DNA of 64,000 bases. Source: Yponomeuta sedellus. Taxonomy: Eukaryota > Arthropoda > Insecta > Lepidoptera > Yponomeutidae. Positions within the stretch are counted from its first letter, which is position 1; each line of letters opens with the position of its first letter. The DNA lies in contig OW203724.1 of NCBI GenBank assembly GCA_934045075.1, forward strand, positions 14,623,143 to 14,687,142, read 5' to 3'. Made by a program: the position numbers and the translations under genes. A model generated the notes under the pieces. That model was given only the letters and a program-made list of their open reading frames with translations. It had not been told where the DNA came from and made no database searches. This document shows positions 56,701-64,000 of this stretch, one piece after another.

Positions 56701-59700
56701 ATGTGGTCTGTATGTTTATCACAAAAATCTATATGATTTTTTTTTATCTCATATATAACTGAACTAACGAAAGTAAGTGCCCTTAGATAGATATGTAATA
56801 GTTTCATAGATAAATGAATGAGCCATCGTTGGACAATAAACGAACTAAGATGCGATACGAGGTTTAAAAGTGTAAAATTCTCAACAGGTTCTTCTACATA
56901 GTTCATTGTTCATTGTTCTACATAGAAGAACATCCATTTTATAGCACATCATTTTAGCGTAATCTATCATGCAGCGCCACTATGAAGCAGAAAAACCGTA
57001 ATACCACAAAATAAAAAGTTGCTGTTTTCAGACTTAGAACAAATAAAAGTTGTAGTTAAAAAGCAAACCTACTCTTAAATGAATTGTTTTAGAAATCGCG
57101 CATTTTACAAATTTCAAACTTTAATTTAATAGTAAAATTCTTCGGATTTCAGAAAGGCACTATTTATGGCACCTTTAAATGTTTGCAGCCGGTTTTAAGT
57201 TTGTTTAACAATTCCGCTCGTTTGTCAGCAGAGATGGAGGACATCGCCATTCTGTGGAGCTCAGGGTCACCCGAAAGCGCCCTGTGGTCTGACTACCTCG
57301 TAGCCAGCTTCGACAAGATTATGTCGCAGAGAGCAAGACATCACTACAGGTGAAATACTAAATGAAAAAAAATTAAATTAATTTTTTTTTTTATATATTT
57401 GAAAAATATTATTTTTACCGGATGCCCCCGGGTAGTGTAACGGTGCAAACCTCTTTACACCATTTTTTATATTTCTTTGTCTATCTATCATTTACAAATA
57501 TTCAAAATTACGTCACACATTTTCGATTTCCCTCATTTTCATCATTACCACCTCACACATTGACTAGATCTGACTATTTTACCTGCTTATCCGTTTTTAT
57601 CCAGTTTTCTGTTTTATTATAAAATAACAGTACCTATTTACAAATAAAGCAACAGTTGAAGTCGTTCCAGTTTTATTATTTATAAAAGTTATACAATTCA
57701 TACCCAATTACTACACACACAACTTTAGACAATGTCACTCAACTAATCAAACGAAAGAAGGCTTCCGTCAAGTCTTAGCATACCTACTTTACTTTTCTAT
57801 CCGTGGTCCCTATTTCAAAAAACAGACAATGAAAATTCCCTTTTGGCTGTTTTCGCAACCAAGATTCGTAATCAGTTGCGAAATAAGAAGAAAAAGTCCT
57901 TGTTCGCAACCAGTTGCGAAAGAATACTTTTTCTTTTTTCGCAACTGACGACGTTTGAAGGCATAAATATTTAATCTTCGCAACCAGTTGCGGAACAGGA
58001 TTTTTTTTTCTTTCTTCGCAACCCTATATATTTTCAAGTGGATACTGTCTGAGAAGTCATTGTCAAATAAGGTATTGGGTGTTGAAAGAGATATTGAAAT
58101 CAATTTTTCAATAGAGGATTTAAGGAGTGCCTTAATAACTGTGGGGCACTGTATTGAAATTATTTGCCCATATGTAATATAATATGTATTGTTGTGTGTG
58201 ACATAAAACTGTAACTCCATTTTTTGCCTTTTGTTAAACCATTTGAAAATGGTCTTCAGTTGCGAATTAGGACTATACTTTCTTCTATGGCAACCAGACA
58301 AGTTGCGAAAAAAAAAATGTATTCTTACGCAACTGGTTGCGAACAAAGACTTTTTCTTCTTCTTTTGCAACTGGTTACTAAAATTGGTTACGCAAACGGC
58401 CGACAGGGAAAATTCAATGCACTTTTCATAATAGATTAACCCACAAATTTACATGTCAAACGACTAATAATTGTTGTAATAATCGGCTATGCAGTTTACA
58501 TCGGATTGTCGCAATAAACTGTGAATTATACTTTTGTGAAACGTCGACGGTCATTATCATTCAACTGCTACCACCACCAATCGTTCCGATGCATTTTGTG
58601 CTCTGCATAGCTATCTACAATATAATCTTAAATTAAATGACCTTTTGCGCTGCGTTAAGCAATCAAAAATTCTATTTCTACGTCAACAATTTTTATTGTT
58701 TTCTGAATGTCGGGTATTTTAGTTTCATAATAAGTTTTTTTATTAGATAAGTATTGTAATATTCAGTTCACATCTCATTTGTCAAAATCGATCAAGCTGT
58801 TTGGTAGGTGGTGTTAAAGAAACATTCAGTCTAGGTGTATTCATATTTGTCATGTCCTTGCCTCATATCATGTCCTCATGTCCTTGACAGAGCACAGGGT
58901 ATCCAAGTTTGGGACCGGGGCAAGTGATTCTGTTGTGTAAAAGTAATCACCTACTGTAGAATTATAAATACGTCCGCCGATGAAAAACGTATAAACGTCG
59001 CAATCGCGATGACTCTCCTCTGCTTTCCAAGTCGAATGAAAACATTAGAGTTAGGTAGTGGATCAATAAATTTATAGAGCCTGTATACCTGCTGAGTAGA
59101 CAGACCAATGCCGCGATCCTTATACATCTGATAACTGATACATCATACAATGAATAGTCGCTACATGCACGCACGTCAGTTTCGGCTACTTTTATATTGC
59201 CCTATGCCAATATATCCCCTATTTAGTCGAAGCGGTAATGATATTTCCTTTTCAGAGTTACTCCGATAACTGTGGAGGATCTCATGAGCTCAGACTCTCA
59301 AGAGAAGCTGAATAAATTAGCCAAATCGCAACTACAGATCGTCATAGTCTGTCCGAAGCTGATGACCAAACTTGGTGACCTTAAGCGAGAGACTAAGACG
59401 GAGAATGTGTTTAAAGTTGACAAGATCCTGGTCATGCTACTGGGGGTCGAGAAGAACGATGTGGTGGCCGAGAATAGTTCAGGTAATATAAGACTAGATT
59501 TAATTATTATCTTTGCAAACTTCAAATATCCAGACCTGGTCACAAATCCCGAAAGGTGACGAGAAATTCACATGACATGGGGTTCGAAAACGGTAAATTT
59601 GACTGTTTACCAAAACGCCAACTTGACATCAACGAGACGCTTGAGATAAAGTTTATTTTTTTAACCAAATTCAATCCCAAATATGTTATTCCTACAAAAG

Positions 59701-60723
59701 TTACACTTATGCTAATTGTAGACTGCAATGATTGTAGATAAAGAAACTTTGGTTAGACTGTCGAAATTAGTCTACCCATTCTTAACGTGAACAGCGTACC
59801 TATTATTGTTGGATTGATGCTGTTTTTGTATGTATAGCCCGGGGAAAAGTATTATTCCTAATAGCTAATATTCCTTTCCAGATTATCCAAATATCGAGCA
59901 ATGGCAGATGATGTCGGTACGAGAAAAGGACACGACTTTCGTGGACACATTCTTGACGGCCGCCGTCGGTATTCTGAGGACTAAAGACTGCAAGGACAGT
60001 TCCACTGATAAAACCAGCTTTTCCATTGTACCGAAGAAGGTTAAAATTGTAAGTAAACCACTGTTTGTTTTGGCACTTAATCCACGCGCTGGTAGAGTGA
60101 TTGGGGACGTCGGCCCCTAACAGATTCTGATTTTTTTCCTGCGTTAACTCCTTATTCAAACTGCTTAATTGTAATAGATATTGCAGTTTATCGCAGTATT
60201 ATCTAAGAAAAAAACACGTTGGGTACATGGGTATACTTTAGCTGTCTGTGTTATTTACAATAAATAACTAAACTATAAATTACTTTACACTTCTTGTAGG
60301 GTTCTGTTGATATTGATGAGAGAAGTAATGAACTAAAGAAGAGTTCAGCAATCAATTATCCAAGATCGCTCAACACTGATCTGAGAAACAATTCATCAAA
60401 AATGTTTTATCTGACACAGGGTCAAAGTCGTGTCATAGCGCTGCTCAACGACCCAATCAGGGAAGAGGACAGCATTAAGATAATGGTCGATAAGAAGGGA
60501 GAGGTTATCCACATCACCACTTTCAAGAAACGGAACCCTTATACGCTTCAATTCGATATTCCTGGTAAGTGAAATAAGTAGTTATTCTACCCCTTCAATG
60601 ATACGCTCAACAACATTGTGCGAATTGGCATTGTGACGGATGAGTAAACCTATCGAAAGATGTGAGCCTGGAACTGGCAAACGCTGATCCGTCAACTACA
60701 CCTACCGGATACAGACGTGAGTT

Positions 60724-60756
<33 letters not shown>

Positions 60757-63700
60757 GTAAACCTTATAAGGCTTAGTATGACTATATGTGGTCTGATTTG
60801 TATTAAGAACCAGCATAACACGCTTTAGAACCACAAAATTTATAAAAGTAAAATGGGTGAATATTAGTCTGCCTTCTTATCTGTGGAATTCATCAATCTT
60901 AATTAGTCTGGATTGGCTGATTCATTACTTGAAATATTTCAACTTGCAGAATCATGTTTAGAAGTGTCGATGCTAGTATGGGTGCGCGTGAGCAAAAACG
61001 GGCAGCCCCTCGGACGAAGGCAAATTAAATGTGAAAGCAGACTACGGGAGCTCGACCAACTACTCAGGGCCTCAGACCATCCCCTTGAGTTCATGTGCCA
61101 GGTATATTTAAGACATCTTACGCTCGAAACGGTGCAAACCTTTTTACATCATAGTTATATATTAAACGGGTCAAATCGCGATTATTTAGTAGGTAAAAAG
61201 TAATTACACTATTTTTATTTTTAATGCACTAACCCGTGCTAAGGAACAAATTTAAAAACCTATTTAGAGGCTAAAAATTTCACCCATGCCGGGATTCGAA
61301 CCCGCAACCTCTGGCTATCCGTACCAGCGCTCTACCAATTGAGCCAATGGGCGACTCACGGCATCAGTGAAATTTCAAACCTCTTTACAATATTCTCTGT
61401 ATTACGTACAGGCAGCGACATCTGACTTAAGCAAATTGCATTACTTACAGCCCCGACCACCTACTTTGCAGTTAGGTTTAACATCGGAACGATATCACTG
61501 TACCCACATGATTACACTATTTTTATTTTTAATGCACTAACCCGTGCTAAGGAACAAATTTAAAAACCTATTTAGAGGCTAAAAATTTCACCCATGCCGG
61601 GATTCGAACCCGCAACCTCTGGCTATCCGTACCAGCGCTCTACCAATTGAGCCAATGGGCGACTCACGGCATCAGTGAAATTTCAAACCTCTTTACAATA
61701 TTCTCTGTATTACGTATTAAATTTCACTGATGCCGTGAGTCGCCCATTGGCTCAATTGGTAGAGCGCTGGTACGGATAGCCAGAGGTTGCGGGTTCGAAT
61801 CCCGGCATGGGTGAAATTTTTAGCCTCTAAATAGGTTTTTAAATTTGTTCCTTAGCACGGGTTAGTGCATTAAAAATAAAAATAGTGTAATCATGTGGGT
61901 ACAGTGATATCGTTCCGATGTTAAACCTAACTGCAAAGTAGGTGGTCGGGGCTGTAAGTAATGCAATTTGCTTAAGTCAGATGTCGCTGCCTGTACGTAA
62001 TACAGAGAATATTGTAAAGAGGTTTGAAATTTCACTGATGCCGTGAGTCGCCCATTGGCTCAATTGGTAGAGCGCTGGTACGGATAGCCAGAGGTTGCGG
62101 GTTCGAATCCCGGCATGGGTGAAATTTTTAGCCTCTAAATAGGTTTTTAAATTTGTTCCTTAGCACGGGTTAGTGCATTAAAAATAAAAATAGTGTAATC
62201 ATGTGGGTACAGTGATATCGTTCCGATGTTAAACCTAACTGCAAAGTAGGTGGTCGGGGCTGTAAGTAATGCAATTTGCTTAAGTCAGATGTCGCTGCCT
62301 GTACGTAATACAGAGAATATTGTAAAGAGGTTTGAAATTTCACTGATGCCGTGAGTCGCCCATTGGCTCAATTGGTAGAGCGCTGGTACGGATAGCCAGA
62401 GGTTGCGGGTTCGAATCCCGGCATGGGTGAAATTTTTAGCCTCTAAATAGGTTTTTAAAAAGTAATTACCTTAATTCCCGACGATCGACGACGATGTTGT
62501 GTGTCGGCCAGCTGCGAATAACTAAAAGTGACTACCTAACTACCCTCAATAATTTACCGTACTCGCCAGTTCAGTCTACCCGAGACCACGGCAACTGTAA
62601 AGGGACATAAGGTAATTACGTTTTACCTAATAAATAATCGCGATTAGACCCGTTTAATATAAAACTATGTAGGTATGAGTATCGCAATTCATGAAGAAAT
62701 ACTTTTTACACCATTTATTATATTTGTTCCAAATTACGTCACCTATTCTTGATTTCTTTTGCATTCACGTCTTCCCACAAACTACTTAAAGATACTACGT
62801 AGGTATCGTCTTTCTACTTCAGCGTTTGACGCAATAACACTACTGACCATTTTTACCCCCCAACTTCACCCACCAACCCGTTTGGATACATTGGTTACGG
62901 TTTATTTCTTTTTACAGACGTTGGGCTTTAAAGCGACAAGCAAAGAGCAGCTGGACAGCTGGATGCTGACCGCTTTCCAGAAAAACATTCCGCCTCATTT
63001 TAACCTCTTATCATCGCCCGAACAGTTCAATCCCAAATCGGATGTATCAAGTAGGTTTTACTTTTTTTAAATTAATAACTGCGTGTTTAACCCAAGCATT
63101 GCAATCACTGTAAAAAAACTCCGATAATATTGAATGGTTATTAGAATATTCTCTGAGGTAAAAAGTTTCTTGAGTAGATATGACGACAACAGAAAGCTTG
63201 TTAGGACACTTATGAGGTAATTGTGTTGAACGTCGACCTGATCTGTTGATGTTGATGGCTAGGCCCATATTTTCTATTTTTCTTGGAGAAGGCCAGGACC
63301 GAGCAGTGGGATATGTATGGCGGCAGTAAAAAACCAAATTTTTAGAAAAGCATATTTTTTAGCTTGAGCCAGACTTGTAAGGTGCGTTTTTGTACCACGT
63401 GACTAGGATCACTTTTCAACGGATTATTTCATAAATAGTATCACAACCCCCCAGTTTCCCGCACCCTAACAATCGGTTAATATACTGATAACTGCTGTCA
63501 GTGATTTTTTCCAGCTGTTAAGTCTACTGTTGCCTACTAAGTACTATACTCTAGTAGGGCTCAGTCGTGCAGATAAATCTTTATCGCCACCACTTACCTG
63601 TCATGATGTCCTCTGAGCCTAGTGCAAGTAGGTAGGACCTGCAAGGCCTGATAGAAGAATCTCCCCAGGCGGCGAGGAGTACCCGACCCTGCTGCACTGG

Positions 63701-63859
63701 GCGGCGCGCTTCGGGCTGGAGCGGCTGTGCTGGCAGCTGCTAGAGTGTCCCGGGGGCGGCGCCGCCTGCGCGCTCCGCAACGTGCGCCATCTCACGCCCG
63801 CAGACCTGGCGCGCGAGCACACTCACGACAAGCTGGCTGAAGTGCTGGCTTCACACATG
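50700..63859 (+). CDS. stumps: Stumps (Dof), BCAP/BANK-family adaptor; 3'-incomplete
   Basis: Ten exons (50700-50736, 51755-52067, 52414-52658, 57232-57349, 59256-59482, 59882-60048, 60300-60564, 60950-61101, 62918-63050, 63669-63859) chain in phase to 616 codons and continue right of the window. In Drosophila, Stumps is a cytoplasmic adaptor needed for FGF-receptor signalling to MAPK in tracheal and mesoderm migration. Seen: a charged, Ser/Arg-rich N-terminus (1-198); a TIR-like fold from MEDIAILWSSGSPESALW (about 200-369; IVIVCPKLM, ILVMLLGVEK); the DBB region (about 370-552; FYLTQGQSRVIALL, SMLVWVRVSKNG, PHFNLLSSPEQFNP); then an ankyrin repeat YPTLLHWAARFGLERLCWQL (553-616). The family relation (PIK3AP1, BANK1) is by domain order; the first three exons are assigned by splice phase and proximity, not by recognised homology. 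Confidence 0.83.
51755..52067 (+). CDS. stumps: stumps exon 2 (probable)
   Basis: 313 nt, phase 1 to 2, acceptor CTTCCAG and donor GTAAGA. It encodes NPSYFALPDKD and a Ser/Arg-rich, probably disordered segment (SRRKEPESPRRREF). Confidence 0.72.
52414..52658 (+). CDS. stumps: stumps exon 3 (probable)
   Basis: 245 nt, phase 2 to 1, KGKISSTVVTPDGVQEREEV to RRRRPKNFAFK. The donor AAAG/GTTAGT is good, but reading through gives an immediate TAG, so a terminal exon of a separate short gene is the alternative. Confidence 0.68.
53390..53624 (+). promoter_or_regulatory. Candidate internal promoter and 5' UTR of stumps
   Basis: It is CpG-rich (GCGCGCCCGCGGCCGC at about 53446-53461), then AT-richer leader up to the ATG. 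This is inferred from composition and the in-phase mini exon. Confidence 0.35.
53625..53637 (+). CDS. stumps: stumps alternative first coding exon (candidate)
   Basis: ATG GAC GAG ATG A followed by GTGAGT, phase 1. Joined to 57232 it gives MDEMKMEDIAILW. A CpG-rich stretch at 53390-53480 precedes it, consistent with an internal promoter for a short isoform lacking exons 1-3. Confidence 0.4.
57232..57349 (+). CDS. stumps: stumps exon, start of TIR-like domain
   Basis: Phase 1 to 2, EMEDIAILWSSGSPESALWS through ARHHY. Acceptor GTCAGCAG, donor GTGAAA. Confidence 0.85.
57437..57560. repeat. Dispersed repeat fragment
   Basis: GTGCAAACCTCTTTACACCA and AAATTACGTCACACATTTTC recur in diverged form at about 62695-62790 and, in part, at 61128-61150. 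The nature is unknown. Confidence 0.45.
57826..58419. mobile_element. Fold-back element with GCAACCAGTTGC palindromes
   Basis: The left arm (about 57826-57915) and right arm (about 58325-58419) are imperfect reverse complements, including GAAGAAAAAGTC-TTTGTTCGCAACCAG. Several copies of CGCAACCAGTTGCG or close variants recur (57896, 57979, 58327 regions). It lies in a stumps intron. It has no coding frame of known type. Confidence 0.65.
59256..59482 (+). CDS. stumps: stumps exon, TIR-like domain core
   Basis: Phase 2 to 1, VTPITVEDLMSSDSQEKL, QLQIVIVCPKLM, DKILVMLLGVEKND. The hydrophobic strands IVIVCP and ILVMLLG are typical of the flavodoxin-like TIR fold. Confidence 0.87.
59882..60048 (+). 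CDS. stumps: stumps exon, end of TIR-like domain
   Basis: Phase 1 to 0, DYPNIEQWQMMSVREKD, FVDTFLTAAVGIL, FSIVPKKVKI before GTAAGT. Confidence 0.86.
60300..60564 (+). CDS. stumps: stumps exon, DBB domain
   Basis: Phase 0 to 1, SKMFYLTQGQSRVIALLNDP, EDSIKIMVDKKGEVI, YTLQFDIP. This is the Dof/BCAP/BANK motif region that mediates dimerisation and is essential for FGF signalling in flies (family knowledge). Confidence 0.87.
60736..60758. repeat. TG/GA microsatellite
   Basis: A short TGTGTGTG run followed by about ten GA units, in a stumps intron next to a repeat fragment (60660-60722) related to 18510-18575. Confidence 0.85.
60950..61101 (+). CDS. stumps: stumps exon, DBB domain
   Basis: Phase 1 to 0, ESCLEVSMLVWVRVSKNG, RELDQLLRASDHPLEFMCQ before GTATAT. 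Confidence 0.86.
61149..62670. mobile_element. Older inverted-repeat element hosting the SINE array
   Basis: 61149-61207 and 62612-62670 are near-exact reverse complements (CATAGTT..., ATTAAACGGGTC, AATCGCGATTATTTA). Between the right arm and the array are 140 bp (62470-62611) of the host element. The array is inserted at the inner edge of the left arm. Confidence 0.75.
61203..62455. repeat. Palindromic array of five tRNA-derived SINE units
   Basis: Two - strand units then three + strand units, each repeat 308 bp. tRNA-like heads (71 nt each) lie at 61282-61352 (-), 61590-61660 (-), 61742-61812 (+), 62050-62120 (+), 62358-62428 (+). The A box TGGCTCAATTGG and B box GGTTCGAATCC match the pol III consensus exactly. 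The D and T arms fold, and the anticodon loop ACGGATA has C instead of U33. Arms 61203-61683 and 61719-62199 are reverse complements around a 35-nt loop. The 14-bp direct repeat TAAAAAGTAATTAC lies at 61194-61207 and 62456-62469. Confidence 0.93.
62918..63050 (+). CDS. stumps: stumps exon, DBB-ankyrin linker
   Basis: Phase 0 to 1, TLGFKATSKEQLDSWMLTAF, IPPHFNLLSSPEQF, KSDVS before GTAGGT. Confidence 0.86.
63669..63859 (+). CDS. stumps: stumps exon, ankyrin repeat; last in window
   Basis: Phase 1 to 0, GEEYPTLLHWAARFGLERLC, LLECPGGG, LTPADLAREHTHDKL, HM before GTAAGG. Very GC-rich. Downstream exons with tyrosine motifs for SHP2/PI3K binding are expected outside the window. Confidence 0.88.
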
Positions 63860-63890
63860 GTAAGGGGTCGGGAATCAGCGCTGTTTATTA

Positions 63891-64000
63891 AAGCGCCCGT
63901 GGCCTAACTTGGAACCGAGTGATTTGAATCAATCAGTAGGGTTAATGAACAACAGGCGCGGTCAGGTGCTGGACGGCTAACCATCCCGTGACTGCCGCTA
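63891..64000 (+). repeat. 5S-derived SINE head, cut by window end
   Basis: It begins AAGCGCCCGTGGCCTAAC and contains GGCGCGGTCAGGTGCTGGAC, the 5S-like promoter part. It runs off the right edge, 31 bp after a stumps exon. Confidence 0.7.

Larger units (their letters stand above)
52659..57231. other. stumps large intron
   Basis: Apart from the candidate first exon and promoter, nothing coding was seen. The open frames here are short and unconserved in appearance. As a long intron following the first exons it is where enhancers might lie, but none can be read from sequence. Confidence 0.5.

Noticed and set aside
61742..61812. Functional tRNA gene (A and B boxes, good D and T arms)
   Set aside because: The acceptor stem has a mismatch, the anticodon loop lacks U33, it is followed by a fixed SINE tail, and it recurs in many identical units.

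Overview
The window is eukaryotic nuclear DNA. It is AT-rich and intron-rich, with short coding exons separated by long gaps full of dispersed repeats. Gene content (an insect-type stumps/Dof adaptor, a 171-residue J-domain protein ending in KFRNYEI, a prolyl 4-hydroxylase alpha chain) together with tRNA-derived SINEs, an RTE-type LINE and mariner debris suggests a moth or butterfly (Lepidoptera). I cannot name the species. No prokaryotic genes, CRISPR arrays or convincing stand-alone tRNA/rRNA genes were seen.

Layout. (1) 1-6932, + strand: the last four coding exons of a prolyl 4-hydroxylase alpha subunit, with the Fe(II)/2-oxoglutarate ligands visible. The introns hold a 5S-rRNA-derived SINE, a decayed exon duplicate, a 126-bp AAGT microsatellite beside a splice acceptor, a 59-nt-arm-and-loop hairpin and a 2.06-kb TIR transposon. 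(2) 6933-20544: a gene desert of SINEs, MITEs and LINE scraps. (3) 20545-22201, - strand: a complete three-exon DNAJC12/Jdp co-chaperone gene. (4) 22202-29347: repeats, including an inverted pair of tRNA-SINE ends and a dead mariner. (5) 29348-30882, - strand: a six-exon THAP zinc-finger gene whose third exon is broken in the phase-consistent frame. (6) 30883-37700: mostly featureless, with two small fold-back repeats. (7) 37700-about 46250: an RTE-type LINE on the - strand, split by two copies of the same 2-kb TIR transposon; removing one copy restores the LINE's ORF1 frame. (8) 46250-50480: SINEs and a TA-flanked MITE. (9) 50700-63859, + strand: the stumps (Dof/BCAP/BANK family) gene, ten exons with phases that chain without a break (1848 nt, 616 codons) plus a probable alternative first exon; the gene continues past the window.

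The four genes look independent (collagen hydroxylation, Hsp70 co-chaperone, DNA-binding protein, FGF-receptor adaptor); no shared pathway or operon-like arrangement is seen. The most unusual structures are non-genic: a palindromic five-unit tRNA-SINE array in a stumps intron (481-bp arms, 35-nt loop, 14-bp direct repeats outside) nested in an older inverted-repeat element; and a TIR transposon family with 8-bp target duplications, present as three 2-kb copies carrying shared small open frames and as one 32-bp remnant that keeps only its two ends.
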